The notes beneath the pieces were generated by a model. That model saw only the letters and a program-made list of their open reading frames with translations, ran no database searches and was not told where the DNA came from. Source: a virus. Taken from it: 20,071 nucleotides of DNA. Location: the IMG/VR virus record IMGVR_UViG_3300010430_000562, positions 1 through 20,071 of that record; one strand, given 5' to 3'. Numbering within the stretch: position 1 is the stretch's first letter; every line of letters begins with the position of its first letter. Below are positions 10,197 to 18,377 of this stretch, in pieces. The translations under genes and the position numbers were made by a program.

Positions 10197-12344
10197 ATGG
10201 CAACCAAAGAAGAAAAATTAAGAAATGAGTTCCAAGGCTGGATGCAGCAGCTAAAGGAAAACCAAGAGTCTGACGTTGATCAACGTGAAAACGCTAGGGA
10301 GTGCGACCGCTTTCTATTGGATAAGGACGGGCAGTGGGAAGATGAGATAGCCCAAACCCTAGATTCTCAAAAACGCCCCCGCTATACATTCGATAAGATT
10401 ACCCCAGTCCTAGAGTCTATGATGGCTGACATTGAAGACATGGACTTTGGTTGCAATGTTAAACCTTCTAACTCAGGGGCGGATAAAGATACAGCTCTTA
10501 CTTATGAAGGGATGATTCGCTCCATCCAAAATGAATCGAGGTCTGACGCTACTTTTAGAAATGCTTGCCGTCGTGTAATGCGCAGGGGCTTTGATGCATG
10601 GATGGTTAGAGCCAAGTACGCCGATGAATGGTCATTTGAGCAAGACCTATACATCGTACCTATTCCCAATGCTATTAACCGCGTATGGGGTAGCAACGCC
10701 AGTAAGAAGGCAGACAGTTCCGACTCTGATTATATGTATGTCTTAACTTCAATTAGCCTACAAGAGTACAAGGAGCGGTGGCCCGATAGGCAGCCTGTAA
10801 GTGTTGATGACTACGATGAAGATTACACCTATAGCAACCACGAGCCGGAAGTGGTGGTGATTGCCGAGCGATACTATAAGAAGAAAAGGCTTATAGAAAT
10901 TGCTCAAATGTCTAATGGTGAGGTATTTGAAGTCAATGACGACTTTGAGAAGATTGTGGACGAAATGGCCCAATCTGGAATTACAGTAGTTAAGACCAAA
11001 AAAGTGGATGACTTCAATTGGTGTTATTCGCTATTTGATGGCAATGGAATTATTGAATACGAGAAGCCGACGCCGTTCAAATCTAATCCTATCATTACGG
11101 TTTACGGTAACTATGAGCATATAGGTAGTAATTCAAAGATTACCTATTCAGGTTTTGTGCTCAAAGAACTAGACGCCCAGCGTGTTCATAACTATGCAAA
11201 ATCAAGAGAGATAGAGGAAGGTGCGCTTGCTCCTAGATCGAAATGGTGGATGACCAAGGGGCAGGCAAAAGGCAATGAAGACCAGATAGCGCGGATGAAT
11301 ATTAGTGCTGACCCTGTTCAATTCTATACGCCTGATGGCGAAGTGCCGCCACCGTTCTATCAGCAGGTGGCACAAGCAAGCCCGCACCTAAACACCCTAG
11401 GGAATCAAATGGCTATCGACATTAAGGAGCAGGCCAATGTCTTTAGTGCCATGCAGGGTGATTTTTCTGGCCGCATGTCAGAAGATACCGTGAGAATGCA
11501 AATAGACCGTGGAACCGCTGCGACTCGTAAATGGGTGAACTCTATTATTGATGGCATCCGTAGAACGTGTGAGGTGTTGGTGGAGACTATTCCAGTGGTC
11601 TACGACACCAAGCGTCAATTTGCCATTACAGGTATAGATGGTTCTGAAGATATGGTTGTTCTCAATGAAGAAATCTATGACCAACAGACAGGCCAGATGG
11701 TTAAGAAGAATGATCTTAATCGCGGAAAGTACAAGGTTATTTGTGACGCGGGTCCGGCATTCGCTAACCGTCAAGAGGCTGGCTTAGACGCGCTGCTTAA
11801 ATATGCTCAAGTTGATCCTACGGTTGTACAGCAGGCGGGTGATATTATGCTTAAAGCTATCGACGCCCCAATGGTTGACCAAGTATCCGAGCGCAAGCGT
11901 AAACAGTTATTACAGGCTGGCCAGATACCACCCGAGCAGATGACGGATGAAGAGAGGCAGCAAATGGCTGTGATGGCTCAGCAGCCACAAGCGCCAAGTG
12001 TAGAGCAGATCCTAGCTCAAGCCGAAGCTATGAAAGCTCAGAACGAACAAGCCAAGCTTCAGCTCACCGCTCAACTTGAAACAGCTAAGCTGCAACTCAA
12101 AGCCCAGCAGCAAGAGGTTGACAAGGCCAAGCTACAGCTTCAAGCACTACAAAGCGCCCGCAAGCAAAACTTAGACGAAGCTCAAGGTGTGGCGAATATC
12201 GAAAACACCAAAGCGGACACTATGAACAAGCTAGCCGATGCTGAGAAGACAAGTGGTGAGAGCGTGGCGCAACAGATAGAGAATATTCAAGCTGTTACAC
12301 CTCAAGTCACAATGGTTACGGTAGCGGGAGAGGAAGGGGTTTAA
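10197..12344 (+). CDS. Portal protein, P22 gp1-like, 715 aa
   Basis: Length (P22 gp1 is 725 aa), position and motifs agree: N-terminal KLRNEFQGWMQQLKENQESD, RPRYTFDKITPVLESMMADI, the SKWWMT and QMAIDIKEQANV segments, and FSAMQGDFSGRMSEDTVRMQ typical of P22-type portals. From about residue 590 to 680 the chain is a glutamine/alanine-rich helix (EQAKLQLTAQLETAKLQLKA), corresponding to the portal barrel. The dodecamer is the DNA channel at one capsid vertex, docking terminase and later the gp4-like tail factor. SD AGGTG precedes the ATG. Confidence 0.93.
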   Translation: MATKEEKLRNEFQGWMQQLKENQESDVDQRENARECDRFLLDKDGQWEDEIAQTLDSQKRPRYTFDKITPVLESMMADIEDMDFGCNVKPSNSGADKDTALTYEGMIRSIQNESRSDATFRNACRRVMRRGFDAWMVRAKYADEWSFEQDLYIVPIPNAINRVWGSNASKKADSSDSDYMYVLTSISLQEYKERWPDRQPVSVDDYDEDYTYSNHEPEVVVIAERYYKKKRLIEIAQMSNGEVFEVNDDFEKIVDEMAQSGITVVKTKKVDDFNWCYSLFDGNGIIEYEKPTPFKSNPIITVYGNYEHIGSNSKITYSGFVLKELDAQRVHNYAKSREIEEGALAPRSKWWMTKGQAKGNEDQIARMNISADPVQFYTPDGEVPPPFYQQVAQASPHLNTLGNQMAIDIKEQANVFSAMQGDFSGRMSEDTVRMQIDRGTAATRKWVNSIIDGIRRTCEVLVETIPVVYDTKRQFAITGIDGSEDMVVLNEEIYDQQTGQMVKKNDLNRGKYKVICDAGPAFANRQEAGLDALLKYAQVDPTVVQQAGDIMLKAIDAPMVDQVSERKRKQLLQAGQIPPEQMTDEERQQMAVMAQQPQAPSVEQILAQAEAMKAQNEQAKLQLTAQLETAKLQLKAQQQEVDKAKLQLQALQSARKQNLDEAQGVANIENTKADTMNKLADAEKTSGESVAQQIENIQAVTPQVTMVTVAGEEGV

Positions 12345-12430
12345 TCACCCTTATTGCTTCTGATAATCTCACTGAGCATTGTGTTAAGTAGTCTTTGCTG
12401 TTTAACCATGCTCTTATGAGAGGAGGATCC

Positions 12431-12514
12431 CTAGTGCTCGCAAGTCTTATCTAATCCAGTGCTCTCTCCTTTGAACACAACTTCCTTATCTTTGGTGTTT
12501 TTTGTGTCTTTCAT
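12431..12514 (-). CDS. Candidate 27-aa minus-strand peptide between portal and scaffold
   Basis: The 334-bp gap between portal and scaffold carries no plus-strand gene. On the minus strand AAAGGAGG, a perfect Shine-Dalgarno, stands four bases before an ATG opening MKDTKNTKDKEVVFKGESTG and ending CEH. A second minus frame of 22 codons (12409-12341) follows but has no ribosome site. No convincing promoter is seen. It is either a tiny gene or leader, or an antisense RNA region to the late mRNA. Confidence 0.35.
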   Translation of the reverse strand: MKDTKNTKDKEVVFKGESTGLDKTCEH

Positions 12515-12570
12515 AAATCCTCCTTTGTTTTACATAGCCTAGCACTGCCTGATATTTGATTAAAATTAAC

Positions 12571-12615
12571 TTTAGCTATCACTAACCCACCCTTAATTGC
12601 CTTTAACTATCACTA
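12571..12615 (+). repeat. Direct repeat TTTARCTATCACTA, 31 bp apart
   Basis: TTTAGCTATCACTA (12571-12584) and TTTAACTATCACTA (12602-12615) differ at one base and are three helical turns apart. They lie between the minus-strand peptide and the scaffold gene and could be operator or promoter elements for either direction. Confidence 0.45.
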
Positions 12616-12630
12616 GGGTTAAAATATAGC
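12602..12630 (+). promoter_or_regulatory. Weak candidate promoter for scaffold/coat genes
   Basis: TTTAAC (12602-12607) and TATAGC (12625-12630) are separated by 17 bp. Both match sigma-70 boxes poorly (3/6 and 4/6). The -35 box overlaps the second direct repeat. Confidence 0.2.
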
Positions 12631-12660
12631 CAAGGTACGCGACCTTATCGCGGTTTACTT

Positions 12661-12673
12661 CGCCTAGGAGGCG
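12661..12673 (+). promoter_or_regulatory. Hairpin covering the scaffold ribosome binding site
   Basis: CGCCT (12661-12665) pairs with AGGCG (12669-12673). The Shine-Dalgarno AGGAGG (12666-12671) is partly in the loop and partly in the 3' arm. Folding would reduce access of ribosomes. A second small hairpin AAGGT/ACCTT lies just upstream (12632-12646). Confidence 0.35.
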
Positions 12674-12678
12674 CTTAA

Positions 12679-13476
12679 ATGACTGAAGATGCTAACACCC
12701 CAGAAACCGAACCTTTAGAGCAAGGCCAGCCAGAAGACTCGCAAGTACAGGGCTCCGATTCATCGCCGGATAGTGGAGAAAGCCACGAACAAAAACACGA
12801 TTCTGTTCAGGCTCGTATTAATAAGATTACAGCCGAAAAGTATGCAGCAAAGCGGGAAGCTGACGATTTGCGTAAGCAGTTGGAGGAATCCCAAAAGGCA
12901 AAGGCAGATACACCAAGTGTGCAACCTGTTCAAAGTGGATCTATTCAGGCTCCTAGTGTTCCTGATGATATTTACGATGAAGAAGCTATGCGCAAGTACA
13001 ATGCTGATCTTGTTGCATATAGCCAAAAAGTTGCTGAAGACGCTGCAAGGTCACAGTATCAAAAGCAGCTAGAAGAACAGAATAAGACACAAGAGCAGGT
13101 TAAGCAGAAGCAGCTTATTGATTCATGGGTTGATAATGCACAGAAATCGGGTGTTGATCTAGATAAGCTAGGAGCAGCAGAGCAGACAATTGCTAATGCA
13201 GGTGTGAAGCCTGAGTTGGCTCAGCATATTATGTCTGACCCTAATGGCCCAGCTATCGCGGTTCACTTGGCTGAGAACCCAGCTCTTATGTATGAAGTGT
13301 TAAACATGTCTCCGGTAGCGGCGGCGGTCAAGATCGAAAATCAGGTCAAGGCCGAAGCTTTATCAAAGACACCAAAAGTATCTAATGCACCAGAGCCATT
13401 AGCTGAAATTAATGGCGGCGGAATGGCTGAAAAAGATGATTTCAGCCGACAATTCCCTGATGCGAAAATCATTTAA
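12679..13476 (+). CDS. Scaffolding protein, P22 gp8-like, 265 aa
   Basis: It lies between portal and coat as in P22. It is acidic, unstructured at the start (TPETEPLEQGQPEDSQVQGS) and then helical and glutamine/lysine-rich (AAKREADDLRKQLEESQKAK; QYQKQLEEQNKTQEQVKQKQ), with a C-terminal helical domain for coat binding. Scaffold directs procapsid assembly and leaves before or during packaging. Identity is by position and composition; scaffold sequences diverge rapidly. AGGAGG is the Shine-Dalgarno. Confidence 0.85.
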   Translation: MTEDANTPETEPLEQGQPEDSQVQGSDSSPDSGESHEQKHDSVQARINKITAEKYAAKREADDLRKQLEESQKAKADTPSVQPVQSGSIQAPSVPDDIYDEEAMRKYNADLVAYSQKVAEDAARSQYQKQLEEQNKTQEQVKQKQLIDSWVDNAQKSGVDLDKLGAAEQTIANAGVKPELAQHIMSDPNGPAIAVHLAENPALMYEVLNMSPVAAAVKIENQVKAEALSKTPKVSNAPEPLAEINGGGMAEKDDFSRQFPDAKII

Positions 13477-13487
13477 GGAGGCCAAAA

Positions 13488-14765
13488 ATGGCTAACGATT
13501 ATCAAAGTAATACCAATACAAAGCTATTAAAGGCATTTGCCCGACGTTTTGAGTCTAATCAGGTGTTAGGTAAAACTGTATCCAAGCAGCTTGTAGACGA
13601 CTTCGACGCATCCACGGGCAAAGACTACGGCTCGGTTGCTATGAAGCGCCCACCGCAATATGTGCCGCAGCGTACAGCCGACGGCGATATGTCCTCATCA
13701 ACCGCCAATCCTGTAAAAGTTGGTCGAGTACAGGCTGAAGTATCTGACTACATCACTGTGTTTGTTGAGAATACACAGGTTGAGGAGGCATTAGAGGCTG
13801 ATCAATTAGATGAACTTCTAGACCCTATCGCTATGGACATGACTACCACCTTGGAAAGTGAGCTGGCCCTATATATGGCTAAGAATGCAGCACTTCAAAC
13901 TGGTGATCCTGATAGCCCTATTGCTAAGTGGTCTGATGTTGCGGCGGCGGGTGCCCTGCTAAAAGAAATCGGCGCGCCTCAGGGTATGTCTTACGGTGTG
14001 ATCAACAACTTCACAGAGTCAGACTTGGCTGACCTTCAGACTCAGTTGGGTGTGAATAGCGAAGTTGGTGATGCTTGGTCCAGTGCGTTGGTCAAAAAGA
14101 ATTTTGCGGGCTTGGATGTTCTTACAACCAACAACCTACCAGAGTTCCAAGCGGGCAACACCACTAGCGGCCTAACTGTACAAGCTACGCCACTGGCTAC
14201 ATATAATGCCTATAAGAACACCTACCGCATGACGGTGGTTCTTGCTGGGGCGACACCTACCACGGGAACACTAAAGGCAGGAACAGCCTTGCAGTTTGAG
14301 GGTTCAAACCTTCTTAATATGCGCAACCGCAAAGTGCTTCGCAAAGCAGGTGTTCCTGTTAAATTCACCGCAACAGTGCTTGATGACGCAACGGCTGACG
14401 GTTCGGGCAATATTACGGTAAACATCTCAGGTGCCGCAATTAATGAGGCTGGCGTAAATGGCGCGTTTAATACTGTTGATGCTCCTATTACAGCCTCGGA
14501 TGCAGTAACGGTGCTTAATAGCACGGCTGATGCCTTCTATCGCCCCGAGCTTGCATACTGCAAAGACTTTGTAGGCATGGGCTCGGTTATTCTGCCTAAG
14601 CTTCACGCCTTGGATTCCAATGTGCTGAACTTCAACGGAAACTCAATCCGTGTTCACCGCTTCTCTGATGGCGTAGGCAATAAGAACCGTTACCGCTTTG
14701 ACTTGCTTCCAACATTCGCAACCTTCAACCCTGCTTGGGGTGTGAAAATGGGTGGCAACCCTTAA
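13488..14765 (+). CDS. Major capsid (coat) protein, P22 gp5-like, 425 aa
   Basis: Length and order match P22 coat (430 aa). N-terminal segment KLLKAFARRFESNQVLGKTV, then a helix with ALEADQLDELLDPIAMDMTT (spine helix of the HK97 fold), and a central beta-rich insertion (about 230-330: GTLKAGTALQFEGSNLLNMR and following) corresponding to the P22 I-domain. The C-terminal part LPTFATFNPAWGVKMGGNP resembles the end of the P22 coat family. Very strong Shine-Dalgarno AAGGAGG and a strong terminator downstream fit high expression. Confidence 0.93.
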   Translation: MANDYQSNTNTKLLKAFARRFESNQVLGKTVSKQLVDDFDASTGKDYGSVAMKRPPQYVPQRTADGDMSSSTANPVKVGRVQAEVSDYITVFVENTQVEEALEADQLDELLDPIAMDMTTTLESELALYMAKNAALQTGDPDSPIAKWSDVAAAGALLKEIGAPQGMSYGVINNFTESDLADLQTQLGVNSEVGDAWSSALVKKNFAGLDVLTTNNLPEFQAGNTTSGLTVQATPLATYNAYKNTYRMTVVLAGATPTTGTLKAGTALQFEGSNLLNMRNRKVLRKAGVPVKFTATVLDDATADGSGNITVNISGAAINEAGVNGAFNTVDAPITASDAVTVLNSTADAFYRPELAYCKDFVGMGSVILPKLHALDSNVLNFNGNSIRVHRFSDGVGNKNRYRFDLLPTFATFNPAWGVKMGGNP

Positions 14766-14784
14766 TAGGTTGCTAGTAGCACTC

Positions 14785-14811
14785 AAGGGGGTTTCGGCCC
14801 CCCTTCTTTTT
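14785..14811 (+). terminator. Strong terminator after the coat gene
   Basis: AAGGGGG pairs with CCCCCTT around a TTTCGGC loop and is followed by CTTTTT. It stands between the coat gene and the next start, so it would lower expression of the downstream tail genes relative to coat. Confidence 0.85.
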
Positions 14812-14823
14812 ACAGGTGGAAAA

Positions 14824-15093
14824 ATGCAAAGCGTAAAGACTATTTTTAAATCAGCAAAAACAGAACTCGGCTATTACAAGGTAATGATTAACGACCAAGA
14901 CACGTTCGACCACTTCACGGGCGATGGATGGGTTCAACACGTAGACCAACTACAAGCGCCTACCGAAGTTAGTGAGATGTCAGAAGAAGAGCGCCAGCTT
15001 CGTGATGAGTATGAGCAACTAACAGGCAAAAAAATTGGTGGTCGTGCTAAGCTGGAAACAATCAAAGAAAAGGTTGAAGAAGCCAGAGGCTAA
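14824..15093 (+). CDS. Hypothetical 89-aa protein (small head-completion-type)
   Basis: The ATG at 14824 is chosen because AGGTGG precedes it and an upstream in-frame ATG would place the start before the terminator. The N-terminal half is beta-like (LGYYKVMINDQDTFDHFTGD). The C-terminal half is a helical segment resembling a HeH/LEM-type motif (RQLRDEYEQLTGKKIGGRAK). Position between coat and gp4-like gene suggests a minor head or connector role. Not recognised beyond that. Confidence 0.6.
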   Translation: MQSVKTIFKSAKTELGYYKVMINDQDTFDHFTGDGWVQHVDQLQAPTEVSEMSEEERQLRDEYEQLTGKKIGGRAKLETIKEKVEEARG

Positions 15094-15095
15094 CC

Positions 15096-15836
15096 ATGCA
15101 GATCAACAAAGGCGACCTAGTGAATGGCGCTTATACCATTCTACGTATAAGCGGCCTCACATTAACAGCCAGCCCCGATGAAATTACAGCTGGTATTCAG
15201 GAATCGGATGACTTAGCGAGTGAATTAAAAGGCAGCGGCGTTGATGTTAATTGGCAGCAGCCTAGTGATTATGGGCTTAGTGATCCTGCGGATACTTCAG
15301 GTTTAACGCCTGAAATGGCTGGACCTTTTAAGAGTGTTCTAGCTCTTCGCCTTGTTGATCTATTTGGTAAGCAAGCAACACCGTCTTTAGCCAAGAGAGC
15401 TAGTGACGGGATGCGGACGCTAGAGCAAATCACGGTTAACGCTCCAGAATCGGAACTGCCTTCTACATTGCCATTTGGGTCAGGCAATGAGTGGGACTAT
15501 AGAAGCCGCCGATTCTACCCTGAGCCAGCCGCTAATAATGATGCTGATTATGTATTTCTTGATGATGTACTTAATTACACTGAAGATTTTAGCGCATGGC
15601 TTATTGACGAGGAGCTTGTGAGTGCGTCGTGGGAGGTTGCAAATGGCAGTGTTGAGATTGACAACGTAGTTAATGCAGAAACAACCTCAACCGCTCAATT
15701 GACCTTTTCGACTATTGGCGGCTTCACTCTTTGCATAACGGCAACCAAGACTAATTCGACCGATGTGTTCACAGTTCAAAAGAACTTTATAGTCAAGGAT
15801 TGCAATCGCCAAACTTATGGAATTATTACTCCATAA
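15096..15836 (+). CDS. P22 gp4-like tail accessory factor fused to an Ig-like domain, 246 aa
   Basis: Residues 1-140 resemble P22 gp4 (166 aa): INKGDLVNGAYTILRISGLT, a helical region with GPFKSVLALRLVDLFGKQAT, and LPFGSGNEW near 125-133, matching the gp4 PxGSGN element. Gp4 closes the portal ring after packaging and is the base for gp10 and the needle. Residues about 158-236 form a beta-rich domain (FSAWLIDEELVSASWEVANG, TAQLTFSTIGGFTLCITATK), an Ig-like fold often found on phage surfaces. The fusion would decorate the neck. AGAGG precedes the ATG. Confidence 0.75.
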   Translation: MQINKGDLVNGAYTILRISGLTLTASPDEITAGIQESDDLASELKGSGVDVNWQQPSDYGLSDPADTSGLTPEMAGPFKSVLALRLVDLFGKQATPSLAKRASDGMRTLEQITVNAPESELPSTLPFGSGNEWDYRSRRFYPEPAANNDADYVFLDDVLNYTEDFSAWLIDEELVSASWEVANGSVEIDNVVNAETTSTAQLTFSTIGGFTLCITATKTNSTDVFTVQKNFIVKDCNRQTYGIITP

Positions 15837-15858
15837 TAAAGCAAATGTAGTACAATTA

Positions 15859-15919
15859 AGGCGTTGATCTTGTGAAGGGGGTCAACACTAGGTTGATCAG
15901 CCGCCTATTACCTTCACAA
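15859..15919 (+). promoter_or_regulatory. Interlocking inverted repeats in a 154-bp gap (possible pseudoknot)
   Basis: AGGCG..GATC (15859-15869) pairs with GATC..CGCCT (15895-15906). TTGTGAAGG (15870-15878) pairs perfectly over 9 bp with CCTTCACAA (15911-15919). The two stems cross, so they form an H-type pseudoknot or alternative structures. A nested GTCAAC/GTTGAT lies inside. A weak GCCC/GGGC hairpin follows (15932-15949). TACAAT at 15851 could be a -10 but has no -35. Confidence 0.4.
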
Positions 15920-15990
15920 CCTTCACATAATGCCCTAGCTGTACGGGGCTTAAAATTCCCTTCGCGTAATCCTTCATTGAGAGGCTATAC

Positions 15991-16317
15991 ATGGCTAGAT
16001 TCTTAGTGCCATTAGCGAACGGGGTTTATGAGTCTCAAAACCTCCAGTCTATTGGCAGCGAAAACAACACCTTTTACCACCAAGTAAGTTTTGAGGTTGA
16101 CGGCAACCCTACTACTGGGACGGTTGAAATTAAAGCACGCGCTTTTGACTCTCAAGAGTACGAGTCCATCCCTGATGGAACTATCAGTTTTACCGCCCCG
16201 CAAACTCTTTTGTATCAATTCAATACGGATACCTATCAATTCACTGTGACAGGCTCGGATGTATCGGACGGCTTCATTATCGTGAATGACCAAGAGTTAA
16301 AAGGAGTTACACCATGA
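15991..16317 (+). CDS. Hypothetical beta-rich virion-associated protein, 108 aa
   Basis: ATG preceded by GAGAGG. Strand-rich sequence throughout (TFYHQVSFEVDGNPTTGTVE; LLYQFNTDTYQFTVTGSDVS). Overlaps the next gene by ATGA. Its place between tail accessory genes and its all-beta character suggest a capsid- or tail-associated decoration protein; no family is assigned. Confidence 0.6.
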   Translation: MARFLVPLANGVYESQNLQSIGSENNTFYHQVSFEVDGNPTTGTVEIKARAFDSQEYESIPDGTISFTAPQTLLYQFNTDTYQFTVTGSDVSDGFIIVNDQELKGVTP

Positions 16318-16856
16318 CACTAGGACCACAAACTATCGGCATCGGCCCTCAAAGGATTGGAGGCAGCGGTAGCAGTATTAAGCAGAGTCTTTGTCAGGTG
16401 TCAATTACGCACCCATCTCCTGCCTTTACAGTCGCCGTAACAGGGACGGGTGATAATGATCTTGATCCGACTGTATACGCAGCCAACTTTGTTACGCTGC
16501 TTAATGGATATTCTGAGCAATTAAATTCTGGCTCTGCATTCGAGACACAGCCAGATGGGAGGGTTAAGGTTTTGGCGGCTGGCGCTGTAGTTGTTAGCGC
16601 TTATGCGGATATTGAGCATACCGCAAACAACACAACAGCTGGCGCTGTATTTTCAATTGAGAGGAATGCTGTAACAATCCTGTCCCCTCGATCAGTTCAC
16701 GCGAGGTTGCCCAATACAGGTGATATAGGAAACCTTGCCGGAATAGGATCTTTTAACGCCCAAGCTGGCGATATAGTCGGGGTTGCACTAGCTAGCGATA
16801 CAACAGGTAGCCTGAGCGTTCGCGCGTCGTCACTGGTGTTTGAGATGTTCACCTGA
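16314..16856 (+). CDS. Putative decoration/head fibre protein with jelly-roll-like C-terminus, 180 aa
   Basis: Starts in an ATGA overlap. Gly/Ser-rich N-terminus (GPQTIGIGPQRIGGSGSSIK) may anchor it. Residues 35-180 are alternating strands (SAFETQPDGRVKVLAAGAVV; TTGSLSVRASSLVFEMF) with the pattern of a C1q/TNF-like jelly roll, common in trimeric phage fibre knobs. A terminator follows. The function is inferred from fold-like patterns and position. Confidence 0.55.
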   Translation: MTLGPQTIGIGPQRIGGSGSSIKQSLCQVSITHPSPAFTVAVTGTGDNDLDPTVYAANFVTLLNGYSEQLNSGSAFETQPDGRVKVLAAGAVVVSAYADIEHTANNTTAGAVFSIERNAVTILSPRSVHARLPNTGDIGNLAGIGSFNAQAGDIVGVALASDTTGSLSVRASSLVFEMFT

Positions 16857-16883
16857 TAATTAGCTCAAACTATCAACAACCAC

Positions 16884-16926
16884 AAACCCATGTTAAAATA
16901 CTATTAGTAATTTGCATGGGTTTTTA
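16884..16926 (+). terminator. Terminator immediately before the gp10-like gene
   Basis: AAACCCATG (16884-16892) pairs with CATGGGTTT (16915-16923) over 9 bp, followed by a T-rich tail (TTTTTATT counted from 16921). The loop contains a second small stem TACT/AGTA. It ends two bases before the ATG of the next gene and covers its ribosome site region. Confidence 0.6.
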
Positions 16927-16928
16927 TT

Positions 16929-18377
16929 ATGGCTGCTGTAACCCTAATTCAGGGCGACAAAATGGATGCGGGTAAGGTTGATTATAGAGACGCCTTGGCC
17001 GTTAATATGTACGCCATTCCCAAACCTATCCTTGGTGCTCAAGGGTATATGCAGCAAATCCAAGGCCTAACCTCTTTCGGCACTTCGTCTGATGTATCCA
17101 ATGGCGGTATCTGGTGCTCTGCCCAAGGTTTTGAAGGGCATTATCGCGTTCAGGGAGTCGATTTTGTCAGCGTATCATCTACTGGCGAGGTGACAGTTTT
17201 AGGAAACGTTGGCGGTGTTGGTCAGGCTGAGCTATGGTTCTCATTTGATAACATCGCCATTGTTCGAGGTCTTGGCCTCTACTACTACAATCCTACAGAT
17301 GGGTTTAGGCAAATCACAGACAACCCTGCTATAGGAAGTGTTGTGGGTAAGCCGGTATCTGGCTGCTATGTCTCTTCCATTATGTTTTTGACCGATGGCG
17401 AGAGAATCTACCACTCTCAATTTGATGAATTCGCGGGCGTAGACAAGGAGGAAGTTTGGCTTGTTGATGCCGAGTCGGTTGCGGAGTTTGTCGCTGATTA
17501 TACTTACGCACTGAGGCAGGCTGAGAATGATGAGCTGATTGTTTTTGGCTCTCGCTCCATTGAGCACTTCTATTTAACTGGAGCGTCTGGCTTTGCGTTT
17601 TCCCCATTAAACCAGAAATCATCCCGCCTAGGTGTTGTTGGGACTCATTCAATGGCCTTGTCTAAGGGTAGTTGGTATTTAGTGGGTAGAGATCAAGAGA
17701 GCGCCCCTAGTGTTTATATGTACCGCTCGGGCAGCTATCAGAAGGTAGCCAGTCGAGATATTGAAAAGACACTGAGCACTTACACTGACGACCAACTAGA
17801 AACCATTGTTGTAGATTCTATCGTTCAGGATGACATTGAGATGATCATCTTTCACCTTCCTGATACCACGCTACTATTCAATCCGACGATAGCTGGAATG
17901 GCAGGCAAAAACCTATCATGGTCTAAGTTAAAAACAGACACTACTGGCGACAAGCCATACAGGGCAAAAGACTTTGTACAAGACCCAAGGGTTAATCAGT
18001 TTATTGTGGGCGATAGACTGGATGGCACGTTGGGCATATTTGATAACACGGAATCTACTCATTATGGAAATATGGCAGAGTGGCTTTTATTCTCCCCTTT
18101 CGTCATGGCTGAGTCTCTATCAATCAATAGAATAGAAATTGAAACGATAGCCGGAATAGTTGGAGATGTTGAGGATGCAACTGTATTCCTAAGTACGACG
18201 CAAAATGGTAGAACCTACGGTCATGAATACTCCATGAATTACGGCGATAGGTATAACTATGGACAGAGGTTTGTAGCGCGTGCATTAGGCTATGTTCGTG
18301 ACTGGGTGGGCTTTAAATTTCGCGGTATCTCAAGAAACCGCATGGCCTTTGGTTTGTTTGATGTGGATGCCTCCTAA
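16929..18377 (+). CDS. Packaged-DNA stabilisation protein, P22 gp10-like, 482 aa
   Basis: Strong resemblance to P22 gp10 (472 aa): N-terminal DYRDALAVNMYAIPKPILGA (P22 has VNMLATPKEIL), FGSRSIEHFYLTGASGF (P22 IEYFSLTGA), SAPSVYMYRSGSYQKVAS, then IEKTLSTYT and IIFHLPDTTLLF. These are the conserved blocks of the family. The hexamer binds under gp4 and, with the needle, closes the tail to hold DNA. There is no Shine-Dalgarno; the ATG follows a terminator's T-run directly, which may limit expression. Overlaps the needle-like gene by one base (TAATG). Confidence 0.9.
   Translation: MAAVTLIQGDKMDAGKVDYRDALAVNMYAIPKPILGAQGYMQQIQGLTSFGTSSDVSNGGIWCSAQGFEGHYRVQGVDFVSVSSTGEVTVLGNVGGVGQAELWFSFDNIAIVRGLGLYYYNPTDGFRQITDNPAIGSVVGKPVSGCYVSSIMFLTDGERIYHSQFDEFAGVDKEEVWLVDAESVAEFVADYTYALRQAENDELIVFGSRSIEHFYLTGASGFAFSPLNQKSSRLGVVGTHSMALSKGSWYLVGRDQESAPSVYMYRSGSYQKVASRDIEKTLSTYTDDQLETIVVDSIVQDDIEMIIFHLPDTTLLFNPTIAGMAGKNLSWSKLKTDTTGDKPYRAKDFVQDPRVNQFIVGDRLDGTLGIFDNTESTHYGNMAEWLLFSPFVMAESLSINRIEIETIAGIVGDVEDATVFLSTTQNGRTYGHEYSMNYGDRYNYGQRFVARALGYVRDWVGFKFRGISRNRMAFGLFDVDAS

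Noticed and set aside
12341-12409. Second minus-strand ORF of 22 codons next to the portal stop
   Set aside because: No ribosome site and too short to support alone; it is mentioned only as context for the 27-aa ORF.
12773-13072. Plus-strand 99-codon open frame inside the scaffold gene
   Set aside because: It is an out-of-frame shadow of the scaffold coding sequence, with no ribosome site and unnatural composition.
14222-14524. Minus-strand open frame of 100 codons opposite the coat gene
   Set aside because: Arises from GC-rich codon positions of the highly expressed coat gene; no ribosome site or motif.
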